A stretch of DNA of 64,000 nt from Allomyces arbusculus (Eukaryota; Blastocladiomycota; Blastocladiomycetes; Blastocladiales; Blastocladiaceae). The notes under the pieces are model-generated. The model saw only the letters and a program-made list of their open reading frames with translations, had not been told where the DNA came from and ran no database searches. Positions within the stretch are counted from its first letter, which is position 1. Every line of letters begins with the position of its first letter. Shown piece after piece: positions 8,173-18,161 of the stretch. A program made the translations under genes and the position numbers. The DNA is taken from positions 269,851 to 333,850 of the forward strand of contig JADHYV010000022.1 of the NCBI GenBank assembly GCA_027604705.1, written 5' to 3'.

Positions 8173-8889
8173 ATGGATATGGCATCGACTGTTCTCTCCA
8201 TTGACGTTGGTTTGCAAAACCTTGCTGTTTGTGTCATTGAACATGAACGTGGAAAGAACCCGAGGATTCTGCTGTGGGACAACATTGACTTGCTGTCACA
8301 AAGTGAAAAGCGCACATGTACCAAGTGCGAAAAACCAGCCAAGTGGAAAAACACGTTGACTTCAACGTATTCCTGTGGAGTGCATGCAAAAAAGATTCCA
8401 GCTGCATCAAAGCAAGCTTACACTGTTCCCACTCTGAAAGTATCAACCATCCAACCCCAAAGGCTTTGTCAATTAATCCATACTGGACTTGATAATCACA
8501 TCGGTCTCTGTGCCATGATTGAAGATAAGCCACCGACCCATGTGATTATTGAGAAACAAATGTGCAAAAATCCCAAGATGAGCATGTCGAGTCACTTTAT
8601 CATGTCTCATTTTGTATCAAGACTCCCGCGCGCCAAAATTCAGTTCATTCCAGCCAAACATAAACTGAAAACATACCATGGTCCCCCTATTGAATGTCAT
8701 CTGAAAACAAAGTACGCACAGCGCAAATATACTGCTGTGAAACAGACCGAGTACCACTTGCAAAACAAGGTTGGAGGAACAGCTGAAAGTGTCAAGGCAG
8801 TGTTCGCCGACTCCAAAAAGAAGGACGACCTTGCTGACTCGTTTCTTCAGGGCGTCTTTTTCATTGAGCGTCTACACAAACAACAGTGA
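8173..8889 (+). CDS. Holliday junction resolvase, RuvC-like (poxvirus A22 / yeast Cce1 type)
   Basis: This 238-residue RNase H-fold nuclease has the acidic residues in order: SIDVGLQN near residue 10 (first Asp), HVIIEKQ (central Glu) and KKDDLADSFLQG at the C-terminus (paired Asp). A small C-x2-C ... C-x2-H insertion (CTKC ... CGVH, about 50-75) looks like a zinc knuckle within the fold. The family resolves four-way DNA junctions in replicating concatemers before packaging in poxviruses and other NCLDVs. The catalytic set appears complete. The gene overlaps the 3' end of the convergent helicase by 18 bases. MASTVL at the third codon is an alternative start. Confidence 0.88.
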   Translation: MDMASTVLSIDVGLQNLAVCVIEHERGKNPRILLWDNIDLLSQSEKRTCTKCEKPAKWKNTLTSTYSCGVHAKKIPAASKQAYTVPTLKVSTIQPQRLCQLIHTGLDNHIGLCAMIEDKPPTHVIIEKQMCKNPKMSMSSHFIMSHFVSRLPRAKIQFIPAKHKLKTYHGPPIECHLKTKYAQRKYTAVKQTEYHLQNKVGGTAESVKAVFADSKKKDDLADSFLQGVFFIERLHKQQ

Positions 8890-10863
8890 ATTGTTTTGTG
8901 CACGCTCCATAAACTCCTGGTCGGTCAATGTCACCACCCCATGATGGCGATGGTGGAGCAAGACGCGCATCATGTCATCGAGGTCCTCGTCGCTCGCATT
9001 GATTTGAAGCAATTTGCCAGTCCGGAGATTGAAGAGACAAAACTCGCTCATGTCTTCTTGTCCTCGACTCCCTCGTGCAAGGTACATGTTGACGGCCATT
9101 TCAAGAACATGTTCCGAGGAAAACTCGTTGCAGAACCGAATCTTGTATGCCCGGCCATTGTCTACCACATCCAACTTTCCAGTAACGCTGTAGCCTCCAT
9201 AGTCGCGCTGGCACTGATAGTCAAAAACCGAAGCGCTGCCAAGCAACTTGTCCAACCTTTCGGAAGATGCGCGCAACAATTTGCTTCCAATCCAGTGGTA
9301 CTGGTTGATTTGAAAGGTCCTAAAACTGTAACCGGATGTCATGCCAATGTAAAGGTTACATAGGCGGAGGAGATTCCATGGTGTCAGTCGGGCAGGAACA
9401 TTGACGCCTTTCTGGAAAAGCACGTCAAGAACATTGCTGCGGAACCCTTTTGTGATTTCGTAGTGCGTTGTCAAAGCAACGTTGGAAATATCCATAACAA
9501 GTTCAAACGAGTTTCCGGCCTGGAGGGTTTTGCTGCTCAACTGAATATCTCCATGCCCGTCAAGTTCTTGGCGTCCCTCGACAGCATGAACTTGAATATG
9601 TTTGAGTGCGTTAAACATGACCTGTGATGGCAGATGGTTGCAGAGATGACGGACTGACACTGTTGGTTTCTTGCTTGACGGGGTCTTTCGTGCGCGTCTC
9701 TTGATAATCCGTTGTTCCAGGTCTACATACTGTCCAAGACTGTCTACTGGGGGAAGAAAGGGGAGGAAATCGGACCCAGTGTCGTGCACAAGAACAAGTC
9801 GTTCAGTTGCCCGCGTGCACGCAACATACAGCTCGTTGGGGCATTGCGTTTGAGGATAATCTTTCTTGAACCAGTCAAAGTAACTCTTGTCAAACCCCAT
9901 CACAATCACGACTTTGCGCTCGAGTCCCTTGACCTGGTGGAAAGATGAGAATACGATTTTCCCCCTCAAGATGTCTTCATCGAGGGGCTCATTTTCCCCC
10001 AGAGGAACGTATACTCTGATACCATGTTTGGCCAAGCGATTGGCAAGAATACGACACGAACTTCCTTTTGACCGTACTGTTGGCGCAATGACAAAAATAT
10101 CTTCAGGCAAAAACCCAGACTCGAGTGTCAGAAGAATTTCAGTGTACACCCGCGTGCCGAATGTGTCGCACATGATATACTTTGGTTTTCCATCGTTGGT
10201 CATTTTATGGGAGACCATCTTTGGCACCCCGCGATACAAGCAAGCGTTGACAAAGGCAGCCATTTCGGCCGTGATTCGAAAACTCTGACGCAAATCCAAA
10301 TGGACCCACTTGGAATCGACTGCCAACGTTTCAAAGACACGACAAGCCATCGTGATATATCGACTGTCTGCGCTGTTGTATTGGTAAATGCTTTGTGTGG
10401 TGTCGCCAAAAATAGCAAACTGTATTTTACGGTCATTGCGCGAGCAAATGAAAGACACTGCCTTTTGGTAAAGTGGGCACATATCCTGGGCTTCGTCAAT
10501 GATCAACATATCGAAATCAAGTTCCCGAGTTTGCGCTTTCCCGGCCGATTCGAGAAACTCAATCATGCGTTGGTCAGTATACGCTCGGGACTCGGGATAC
10601 ATGTTGACAAAGAAGGAATGGTACGTGTGGACAGTCAAATTGTTCACCCCCATTTTAGAGGCACGCTCGCGCGTTTCTTGTTTGAGACGTGAATTGTACG
10701 TCATTAGCAAACACTTTTTGTGTGGGACTGACCCGCACAAGAAGAGGTTCGTGGTGGTCTTTCCCGACCCTGCTACCGCATTGATTACAACGTTGTTTCC
10801 GTTGCGAATACACTTTATAATTTCCTGCTGCTCAGATGATGGCTGGAGTGTCATCGAACTCAT
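8872..10863 (-). CDS. Superfamily 1 DNA helicase (UvrD/PcrA/F-box-helicase type) with C-terminal extension, 663 aa
   Basis: The start at 10863 is used because the longer frame upstream overlaps the next gene and is not protein-like. Motif I (AVAGSGKTTTN), Ia (LMTYNSRLKQE), II (IIDEAQDM), III (IFGDTTQSIY), V (SSFHQVKGLE) and VI (ELYVACTRATERL) are all present in order within the first ~400 residues. These are the SF1 helicase motifs, so the enzyme should unwind DNA in a 3'-5' direction using ATP. The C-terminal ~200 residues (a YQCQRDYGGYSVTGKLD segment with downstream K/E residues) resemble a PD-(D/E)XK nuclease-like or related domain, as in AddAB/viral fusions; this is tentative. Likely roles are recombination or replication-fork repair. 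Confidence 0.88.
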   Translation of the reverse strand: MSSMTLQPSSEQQEIIKCIRNGNNVVINAVAGSGKTTTNLFLCGSVPHKKCLLMTYNSRLKQETRERASKMGVNNLTVHTYHSFFVNMYPESRAYTDQRMIEFLESAGKAQTRELDFDMLIIDEAQDMCPLYQKAVSFICSRNDRKIQFAIFGDTTQSIYQYNSADSRYITMACRVFETLAVDSKWVHLDLRQSFRITAEMAAFVNACLYRGVPKMVSHKMTNDGKPKYIMCDTFGTRVYTEILLTLESGFLPEDIFVIAPTVRSKGSSCRILANRLAKHGIRVYVPLGENEPLDEDILRGKIVFSSFHQVKGLERKVVIVMGFDKSYFDWFKKDYPQTQCPNELYVACTRATERLVLVHDTGSDFLPFLPPVDSLGQYVDLEQRIIKRRARKTPSSKKPTVSVRHLCNHLPSQVMFNALKHIQVHAVEGRQELDGHGDIQLSSKTLQAGNSFELVMDISNVALTTHYEITKGFRSNVLDVLFQKGVNVPARLTPWNLLRLCNLYIGMTSGYSFRTFQINQYHWIGSKLLRASSERLDKLLGSASVFDYQCQRDYGGYSVTGKLDVVDNGRAYKIRFCNEFSSEHVLEMAVNMYLARGSRGQEDMSEFCLFNLRTGKLLQINASDEDLDDMMRVLLHHRHHGVVTLTDQEFMERAQNNSLLFV

Positions 10864-10903
10864 GAATGAATTATCTAACCTGGCAAATTTAATTGGAGAT
10901 TTT

Positions 10904-11716
10904 TCATGGGCGGACAATTTTAACCTTGACAAAGTCGTCGTTGATGTTTTGCTGGTCGTTGCCCCAAAGTGTGAGGAACTTGGTGTTGTTACCAAAGTTA
11001 CCCTTGACTCGAATATCGTCATCGAAACGAATGTACTCGGGGAACGGATGCACTGCAACCTGACCGCCCTGATTAAAGTACATGTATGATGTGTCGTCGC
11101 CCGCCACTTTGGGAACAATGAAATGGTCCCATCCGTCTGAAAAGGCCGCAAGAACCTTGCCGTTGCGAATGATGCAAAGACGGTCCTCACCTTTCCAGTT
11201 TAACACTTTCATCGAGTACCCGGACCCAAAACTGATTGGGGCATTGTTGATCATGTTCAGGTTGGTCTCCACATCAACCCTCCCATCACGATGGATGCCA
11301 ATAGGATGCATGCCATTCCAGTCTCCATTGTCATTGAACGTGGCAAAACGGAGGTACTCGTCGTCTGCCTCGAGGGCAAACTGGTACTTGTTGCTTCCAT
11401 TCAGTTTAGCCGTCATGTGGCGCAGACCGTCGCCCTTTGCTTGATGTGGGCCATTCGCAACAACCCTGTCCCCAGGGGCAATACATGTGCCGTCAGCACA
11501 CCACAGCGTCTTAGGCTTGAGGTCATTTAACGTGTTGGTGTTGACGAGCGATGTGACACGACCATCCACGGTGGACACAGACGCTTTCACGCCATTGACG
11601 AGATTGTCAATATCGGCCTTGGTGTAGGTTTCTGACTTGAGGTACCGATTGGCAAGCTGGGTGTCAACGTTAGAAAATCGCGCATTCAGTGTTGTGGAAA
11701 TGGGTGTCGGGTCCAT
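10904..11716 (-). CDS. Fibre-like / phage-tail-like structural protein, 270 aa
   Basis: The N-terminus has a trimeric-looking repeat (DTQLANRYLKSETYTKADIDNLVNGVKASVS), the YLKSETYTKADID pattern used in phage and giant-virus fibre shafts, followed by a beta-rich C-terminal domain with many Gly/Asp/Asn residues (RFATFNDNGDWNG, GIHRDGRVDVE). It probably forms an appendage or surface fibre, as does the larger fibre encoded just downstream at 12405-18146. No cleavage motif of the S74 type is seen here. The start follows a T-run and lies divergent to the secreted LPMO-like gene, with ATCGAT at 11768 between them. Confidence 0.65.
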   Translation of the reverse strand: MDPTPISTTLNARFSNVDTQLANRYLKSETYTKADIDNLVNGVKASVSTVDGRVTSLVNTNTLNDLKPKTLWCADGTCIAPGDRVVANGPHQAKGDGLRHMTAKLNGSNKYQFALEADDEYLRFATFNDNGDWNGMHPIGIHRDGRVDVETNLNMINNAPISFGSGYSMKVLNWKGEDRLCIIRNGKVLAAFSDGWDHFIVPKVAGDDTSYMYFNQGGQVAVHPFPEYIRFDDDIRVKGNFGNNTKFLTLWGNDQQNINDDFVKVKIVRP

Positions 11717-11767
11717 ATCGTTTTGCTCACAAAGTTACAATACTCTCTCAAAAAAAACTCGTGAATT

Positions 11768-11773
11768 ATCGAT
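11768..11773. promoter_or_regulatory. ATCGAT element between divergent fibre and secreted-protein genes
   Basis: The ATCGAT palindrome lies 48 bases upstream of the secreted protein start at 11822 and 51 bases from the divergent fibre-like start at 11716. It is one of about eleven such intergenic elements in the window. Confidence 0.35.
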
Positions 11774-11821
11774 GATACTTCCACGATAATATGGCGAGGC
11801 TCCAGTTCATTCTGCAACACC

Positions 11822-12430
11822 ATGCTCTCTTCAATCCTCATCCTTTCTCTCGCTGCTCAGTCGGCGCTTGCGCATTTCACTCTTTCTGGTTCTCGCGAAG
11901 CCGCTGCTCTTCCTTCCGATGAGCGGTTTTGGCCAGTAGCCGGTGGAAACGTTTTGCGTTCAAAAAGCGACTGTCTCGACTACCAGCCAACTTCCATGAA
12001 ACAGCTGGTTGGCGGACAGACAATCACGCTTCCATTCGAAATTGGAAACAATGCAGCCCACGTTGGGCCATGCACCGCGTTGCTCGTTGACCTGGACACC
12101 GGAAACTCCACTCAAGTAGGATTTGAGCGTGACTGTGTGTCCAAGTTTCGCGCCATGTCTCTTGACGTCCCAACCACAACGTGTTCAAATTGCGTCATCA
12201 AAGTTGCCGTGACTGCAACCCATAATCCCGAAACTCCCGAAGAGTACAACTCTTGCATTGATGTTTCCATTGCAGGAACAAGTTCAATCCAAGGCATTGT
12301 CAGCAATAGCACCACAATCATAGCTGCCACGGAACCGCGACCAACCAACAGCACAGCAACAACGACAACTATCAACAGAGGCCGCAAAACTTCCAAGACC
12401 AAGTTCAAATCTGGCCATCGCGTTTTGTAA
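11822..12430 (+). CDS. Secreted His-N-terminal, LPMO-like (X325/Bim1-like) candidate copper protein, 202 aa
   Basis: Residues 1-17 are a classic signal peptide ending in the AxA site ALA, so cleavage would expose His18 as the mature N-terminus. A second histidine (H80 in NNAAHVGPC) is followed by a beta-rich core with paired cysteines (C51, C84, FERDC, TCSNC, YNSC) and an EEYNSCIDVSI strand. N-terminal His plus an internal His form the copper-binding histidine brace of lytic polysaccharide monooxygenases and of related X325/Bim1 proteins, which also use the H-x-G-x-C and C-x-D-V-x-I patterns. The C-terminus is a Ser/Thr-rich, probably glycosylated linker with a basic end. The protein may attack host-surface or cyst polysaccharide, or bind copper. 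Assignment rests on motif layout only. Confidence 0.6.
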   Translation: MLSSILILSLAAQSALAHFTLSGSREAAALPSDERFWPVAGGNVLRSKSDCLDYQPTSMKQLVGGQTITLPFEIGNNAAHVGPCTALLVDLDTGNSTQVGFERDCVSKFRAMSLDVPTTTCSNCVIKVAVTATHNPETPEEYNSCIDVSIAGTSSIQGIVSNSTTIIAATEPRPTNSTATTTTINRGRKTSKTKFKSGHRVL

Positions 12431-15400
12431 CTTGACGTTCGAGCTGTTCGACGCGCTTCATTGTATTTTTGAGTGCTTCGAGCAAATATACAGTAAACCT
12501 TGCATAATCCACACTGAGCATGCCGTTTGACTCGTTTTCATGAACAATGGCGGGGAAAACACCCTGGACTTCTTGAGCAATGAATCCAACTTCGCTTCGA
12601 CCCTGTCCCTTGAGGTTATATTGAACTGCATGTAAATGTTGAAGTTGCTCGCAAATGCTCTTGCAAGGCAACTGTTCAACATTTTCCTTGAGCCTCGCGT
12701 CTGACACGCTGGTCACCGGCCCCGCTGACGTGATTGACCCTTCGCAGTAAATGTTTGATTTCACTCCAATGCCCCCGTCCACAATCAGCCCTCCAGTGGA
12801 CCCGGATGAACTGTTTTGGGTACCATATACATGGACTTGGCCTCCAATATTTGCATTCTTTGAAATACCAACTCCTCCAGTTGTTGTCAGACAGCCAGAA
12901 GTAATGCTTGAGCTTTCGGCATTGTCGGTCACATTGACACGCTCACATACCAAGTTTCCGTTTGGGACGTTCAGGTTTCCACCGACATTGACGTTTTTCG
13001 CAACGGCCATTCCCCCAGCAATTACCACCGAACCAGACGACGCGTCCAAACTCTGAGTCGTGCTTGACAAAACAAGAGCACCACCAACGTTGACGTTTGC
13101 AAAGTACGACCCGCCCATGACACTCAATTCGGAGCCACACCGAAGACTTTTGGCAATACTGGTCCCACCAGAAACAATCAAAGACCCTTCCCCCAAAGCC
13201 GTTGTTTCTGTCGTGAAATCAATTCTTGCCTGGCCCGTCACAACCAGTTCAGATCCAACCGAAACGTTTCCAACAACACTTGTGTTGCCACCAACGTTGA
13301 GCTTCTTTTTCACTGCCACACCCCCATGCACGATCAGACTCCCACTCCCAAGATCCAAACTTTCACTTGTGCTTGTTATGCCGACGATGGTTTCGCTGCC
13401 AAACTTGAAGCCGCCGCTCTTGTGCACTGACACAAACCCCACCCCTGCCTTACCTGAATTCGTGTTCCCAATCCCAAACGACATGGCTAAATCCCCCGAC
13501 TCGTCAAGAATCGACATTCCTCCAATTCCCAGGGGCGAATGGTTTTGAAGATAAACAACAGTATCGCCGCTTTGTGAGTTTGTGAGCGAGTGTCGGTCCG
13601 TCAATGCATTGGACCCTGCCTGCAACGTTCCACCAATGTTCATACTCTTTGCAATACCAGCTCCACCAGCAACTGTCAGTGAGCCCTCCAATGAATTCGT
13701 TGAGTCCTGTGTTGACACAATTTGTACAGAGCCTGCAGTCAATGTTTTTCCAACTCCAATCCCACCAGTGACAACAAATGCACCCGTTCCTGTTCCGCTC
13801 GAGTCGTGGGTGCTTAGCAAAGTCATTGGTACTTTGACACTGACAGCCGACAGTGAACAGTCGAGCACGGTAACTGGAGTAACTCCTGATGTCAGAGATT
13901 CGGTGACAGTGTCGTATTCTGCGTTTCCGCTTGGTAGGATGTTGACTTGGAACGAATGAGCATGAATGGTGCTGGTCGCTCCACTGACCCCATTAAACAT
14001 GATCAGAGAACCGCTGGAATCACCATAAAAACCTTGGGCAAGAAGGCCACTGTCGACATTTGCATTGGAAGAACCAACCGCAAGTAGCCCGCTGCCAAAA
14101 TACCCATTTCCACTGACATGGAGGTTTCCGCCCAGATGAATTCCCTTCGCGACACCAATACCGCCGCTGATGACGAGTGAACCTGTCGTGGTCGATGAAC
14201 TCTCGAATGTCGACAGCATTGACACGCTGTCATGAAACGTGCCGGGACCTGCAGTATCCAATGACCCGCCAATCCACACAGATTTTGCAACTCCGAGCCC
14301 ACCAAACGAAACGATTGTTCCTGTACTTACCGACGTACTGTCCACTGTGCCTTCAAACACGCCAGAGTCAACTGAAACCGTCCCTGAAATTACGCCCTGG
14401 ACATTCAAAGACCCTCCAACATATACACTGCCTTCAATACTCGTGCCCCCGGAAACAATCAATGCTCCTGTGCTTGTTCCTGTCGTTTCTGCAGTGCATG
14501 GAATGTAGATGCGGTTGGAATTATCGGACCACAATGAGACTTTAACACCATCAGGACCATTGTATCCAAATCCAAACGCTCGACTTCCGAGTCCGTAAAT
14601 GCCCCGCCCAATCTGCCATGAATCGCCAGGGGCTGTACTTGGAATGGTTGGTGTTGCAGTGTCAGCAAACGTCATTCCGACCGGTCCGAGGGTGACAGAT
14701 GGTGAAAGAACCAGCGCGTCTGCACCTAACGCATTCCTGACACTTGCGCGTTTATTGGCAATCAGTCCCCCGTCAATGTACAGTTTTCCGCCACTTTCAA
14801 GAGTCATGACAGCGTCTGTGTTATGGTACCACTGGAACCCGCCATTCGTACCAAACCACAAATTCGACCCATCGACTCCAATTGCCTTGTCCGTGGACGC
14901 CGACGACACATTGGATTCCAGAATCACCCGAGAACCAGTGCTTCGAGTTGAAATAGTGGGAGGTCCTCCCAAAACCCCGCCATCGAAAAACAAACGCCCA
15001 CTTCCAATAATACAGTCTCCCTTGGGAATGGAAAGCGTGCACGAGTAGTTGGCGGCATTTTGGTCGAGGTTCGAGTTTGATGGGACCTTGCGTTCGAGTT
15101 CGAGCACAACACTACCGTTGGTATCCAATACCAGTTGTCTCGAATTTGCCGCTCCTGCCTGCAAAGTCAAATTGCGGAGCGTCCCACTTCCGGATGCGCG
15201 CGTCATGAGCGCATAAGTATCTGTTGATTGCGTAAGGATTTGAAATACTTCATTGTTTGTGTCCAAAAACGTATTGCCAAGCGAAAACATGCACAGTGTA
15301 TTCGTGTATACGGACCCTTTGGTATCGTTGGGCGCAGCAACTTTGAGACCTGTATTGGGTGTCAGAACCTGAAGTACCCCAGCATCACTCTGCAGGACAA

Positions 15401-18146
15401 GACCACTTCCTCCAATTTGAACGGACTGGCCCTGGAAAATGGCGCTTCCGCCGACATTGAGAGAGTTTGTAATGGATGCCGAACCTCCAACGAACATGTT
15501 CTTTGCAATTCCGATCCCCCCTGCCACAGTAACTGCCCCACTGTCGACACTGTACGACTGCCCGGTGGCATTCACATTCACTATGCCAGAAACGCTTACC
15601 TTTCCCCCTATTCCTGCATCTCCATTCACGTTGATGTCGCCCCCGATTCCCATGCCTCCGTAGAGCACAAGTGCGCCCGTTGTGCTCGATGTGCTTTCAG
15701 TCGTTGCAATGAGCTCAAGCGGAGCCAACATTTGAATACCTGACTGAAAAATTGAGCCCCCATTGACGTAAAGATGATTTCCTACTGTCAGGTTTTTGGC
15801 TACACCAAGACCGCCACTTGTGACAAGACTCCCTGTCGAATCTGAATACGAGTCTTCAGTGTTGGCAACCACGGCCCGACCATATGTCATGATACCCCCG
15901 GTGACATCAAGGTTTCCAGAAATACTTTCCGACCCACCAACAAACATGTTTTTCGCAATGCTCACTCCCCCTGACACGACGAGCACACCGCTTCCAATCC
16001 CAGTACTGTTCCCTGTTCCCGATACGTGCAAAACCGTTTTGACATGAACGTTTGTGTCAAAGGAAACTCCATCAGTGTGGTCAAGGAGAATATGGCGGAC
16101 CGAGGGAGACGCATCAGACACCGAGCCCGTCCACATACTTGCAGAAGCATCGGAAAGGCATAGGCGCGATGACCCAGACTGTAAAAATGCCTTGTTCCAA
16201 GATGCATTGATTGTGTCATAGCTTGAATTGTATGAAATGCACATGGTATCGGCATCTGAGCTTGGTGTCAAAAACAATTTGTTCATGAAAGTTGATGAGC
16301 CAGCGACTGAAAGGATTCCAGTGTCAATGACCAGCCCTGAGCCTTGCACAATCACGTTTGCAAAGTCTCCCTCAGCATTCACAAAGAGGGCGCCGGAACT
16401 CGCGTTTTTGGCAATGGCCCTTGACAGTCCAGTTGCTGCTCCACTATTTTTCCCAATCGTAATAAACGTTCCACGAACATCAAGGTCCTGTACGCTCATG
16501 GACTCGCCCACATATAGGCTCTTGGCAACTGACGTCCCGCCAAACACTTGAAGACTCCCCGTGCCAGTATCGCTTGCATCGTCCGTGTTTAGACATGTCA
16601 CCGCACCACTCCCAAGAACTTTGACAGCATCGAAACCACTTGTTTGCAATGTCAGCAAACTACCGGACAATGTGAAACCAGCAGGTGAAACAGTTTGGCC
16701 AGCTGCATCGACATTCCGTGAACGCATGAGAATTGACGTTCCGTTGCGCAACACGTCAAAAACGGTTCCCGTGTTCGAAATGTCGGCTAAAACAATCTGG
16801 CCTTTCACTAACAGTGTTTTAGCAACAGAAACCCCTCCCCCAACCGTCAAGGCATTCGATGCAAGTCCAAATGTGCTTGAATCCGTTCCATTTACAACGA
16901 CATTCTGCCCGACACGAAGTGTGGAGGCAATGGAAGCGCCCCCGCTCACTGCCAAGGCACCTGATCCAACTGAAGTCGACTCGACTGTTGAGTATATGAA
17001 AACAGAACCTGTTGTCCGCGACATTGCAAAGGTTTCTTCAAGCGTTGCAGCGCCAACATTGCGAGACCAAACAAAACGTTCGTTGTTTAGAGTGTCGTCC
17101 ATGGAAAGGTCCCAGATACGAGTCGAAGAACTTGCAGGGTAATACAGTCCCAAAACAGATTTTGAAAAAACTCGAACAGCGTCTCCTCCAACAGAGAGCC
17201 CGCGAGCGATGCCCGCCGATCCGCTCACAACGAGAGCTCCTGAAGATGTTGTTGTTCCCACCGTTGTGTTGGAAACAGTCACTTTGCCGTCAGTAAAAAT
17301 ACTGCCGGAAAAACCGGCGCCTCCGCTCACAACAAGAGCGCCTGACAAAGATGAACTTGAAACTTCGGTGCTTGCAATCCGTAGGCTTCCATCGACACTC
17401 ATAGAGCCACCAACACTGATATTCTTGGCGACTCCTATCCCGCCAGAAACAACAATCGCCCCTGTGGAAATACTGAGGGACTGCGACGTATCCAACACAA
17501 TGACAGGCCCGCCAACCGTCGAAGTTCCCGACACAGTAATGTTTTGACCAACATACATGTCCTTGAAGACACTTGCACCGCCAGCTACTGTCAAACCGCC
17601 GCCATCATCTGAGACCCCAAAAGCATTTTCCGTGCCAAGAATTGTGATGCCTCCAGCAACTGTCAGCGCCGCACTATCTTTTGTCGAAACTTTGGAGCTG
17701 GAAACCCCAATACTTGTGTCAGCATCCACTGTCATGGCAGTCTCGGAATCAATGTTGAATGCAATACTGCCGTTCTGGGCACTGGCCAATACCATATTTC
17801 CACCAGCATTTTTCCCAAACAGTTCAATGGATGCGCCGCGAGACAGGTTGGACTCTGTGCCAGCCGCTGTCAGAAGCAAGGACTGCGTGTCACTTCCCAA
17901 TAACGTCGCAACACGGATGGTGTTTCGAGTTTGAGATACTTGTGGGTACATGACAATTGTGTCACCAACACTCAGTTTTCCGGCAATTCCCATTCCACCG
18001 CTAACAGTAAGCGATCCTGTCCCAATCGAAACACTTGATGTTGTGCCATAAATGCTCAAACTTTGGGCCGAAATGGGGCCCTTGATGTTCAGCTCAGATG
18101 CCGGAACAATGGTCTGAAGACTTATATTCGACATTGCAATTATCAT
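12405..18146 (-). CDS. Giant fibre protein with S74-type self-cleaving chaperone C-terminus, 1913 aa
   Basis: The body is built of dozens of ~25-45 residue repeats of the form S-T-x-T-G-A-L-x-V-S-G-G-x-G-I-A-K-N-x-x-V-G-G, a pattern expected to fold as a trimeric beta-helix or shaft. The last 99 residues start with SDARLKEN (Ser1815, Lys1820) and contain GFIAQEVQ and VDYARFTVYLLEALK plus a final coiled coil. This is the peptidase S74 intramolecular chaperone of phage endosialidase and tail fibres; the Ser-Lys pair releases the chaperone after trimerisation. The product is thus probably a long virion surface fibre. Its 3' end overlaps the convergent secreted-protein gene by 26 bases. MSNIS at 18134 is an alternative start. 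Confidence 0.85.
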   Translation of the reverse strand: MIIAMSNISLQTIVPASELNIKGPISAQSLSIYGTTSSVSIGTGSLTVSGGMGIAGKLSVGDTIVMYPQVSQTRNTIRVATLLGSDTQSLLLTAAGTESNLSRGASIELFGKNAGGNMVLASAQNGSIAFNIDSETAMTVDADTSIGVSSSKVSTKDSAALTVAGGITILGTENAFGVSDDGGGLTVAGGASVFKDMYVGQNITVSGTSTVGGPVIVLDTSQSLSISTGAIVVSGGIGVAKNISVGGSMSVDGSLRIASTEVSSSSLSGALVVSGGAGFSGSIFTDGKVTVSNTTVGTTTSSGALVVSGSAGIARGLSVGGDAVRVFSKSVLGLYYPASSSTRIWDLSMDDTLNNERFVWSRNVGAATLEETFAMSRTTGSVFIYSTVESTSVGSGALAVSGGASIASTLRVGQNVVVNGTDSSTFGLASNALTVGGGVSVAKTLLVKGQIVLADISNTGTVFDVLRNGTSILMRSRNVDAAGQTVSPAGFTLSGSLLTLQTSGFDAVKVLGSGAVTCLNTDDASDTGTGSLQVFGGTSVAKSLYVGESMSVQDLDVRGTFITIGKNSGAATGLSRAIAKNASSGALFVNAEGDFANVIVQGSGLVIDTGILSVAGSSTFMNKLFLTPSSDADTMCISYNSSYDTINASWNKAFLQSGSSRLCLSDASASMWTGSVSDASPSVRHILLDHTDGVSFDTNVHVKTVLHVSGTGNSTGIGSGVLVVSGGVSIAKNMFVGGSESISGNLDVTGGIMTYGRAVVANTEDSYSDSTGSLVTSGGLGVAKNLTVGNHLYVNGGSIFQSGIQMLAPLELIATTESTSSTTGALVLYGGMGIGGDINVNGDAGIGGKVSVSGIVNVNATGQSYSVDSGAVTVAGGIGIAKNMFVGGSASITNSLNVGGSAIFQGQSVQIGGSGLVLQSDAGVLQVLTPNTGLKVAAPNDTKGSVYTNTLCMFSLGNTFLDTNNEVFQILTQSTDTYALMTRASGSGTLRNLTLQAGAANSRQLVLDTNGSVVLELERKVPSNSNLDQNAANYSCTLSIPKGDCIIGSGRLFFDGGVLGGPPTISTRSTGSRVILESNVSSASTDKAIGVDGSNLWFGTNGGFQWYHNTDAVMTLESGGKLYIDGGLIANKRASVRNALGADALVLSPSVTLGPVGMTFADTATPTIPSTAPGDSWQIGRGIYGLGSRAFGFGYNGPDGVKVSLWSDNSNRIYIPCTAETTGTSTGALIVSGGTSIEGSVYVGGSLNVQGVISGTVSVDSGVFEGTVDSTSVSTGTIVSFGGLGVAKSVWIGGSLDTAGPGTFHDSVSMLSTFESSSTTTGSLVISGGIGVAKGIHLGGNLHVSGNGYFGSGLLAVGSSNANVDSGLLAQGFYGDSSGSLIMFNGVSGATSTIHAHSFQVNILPSGNAEYDTVTESLTSGVTPVTVLDCSLSAVSVKVPMTLLSTHDSSGTGTGAFVVTGGIGVGKTLTAGSVQIVSTQDSTNSLEGSLTVAGGAGIAKSMNIGGTLQAGSNALTDRHSLTNSQSGDTVVYLQNHSPLGIGGMSILDESGDLAMSFGIGNTNSGKAGVGFVSVHKSGGFKFGSETIVGITSTSESLDLGSGSLIVHGGVAVKKKLNVGGNTSVVGNVSVGSELVVTGQARIDFTTETTALGEGSLIVSGGTSIAKSLRCGSELSVMGGSYFANVNVGGALVLSSTTQSLDASSGSVVIAGGMAVAKNVNVGGNLNVPNGNLVCERVNVTDNAESSSITSGCLTTTGGVGISKNANIGGQVHVYGTQNSSSGSTGGLIVDGGIGVKSNIYCEGSITSAGPVTSVSDARLKENVEQLPCKSICEQLQHLHAVQYNLKGQGRSEVGFIAQEVQGVFPAIVHENESNGMLSVDYARFTVYLLEALKNTMKRVEQLERQVTKRDGQI

Positions 18147-18161
18147 TTGCTCAAAATAAAT

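Noticed and set aside
12751-17953. Many long plus-strand frames rich in Pro and Thr
   Set aside because: They are antisense shadows of the Gly/Ser/Thr-rich fibre repeats on the minus strand.
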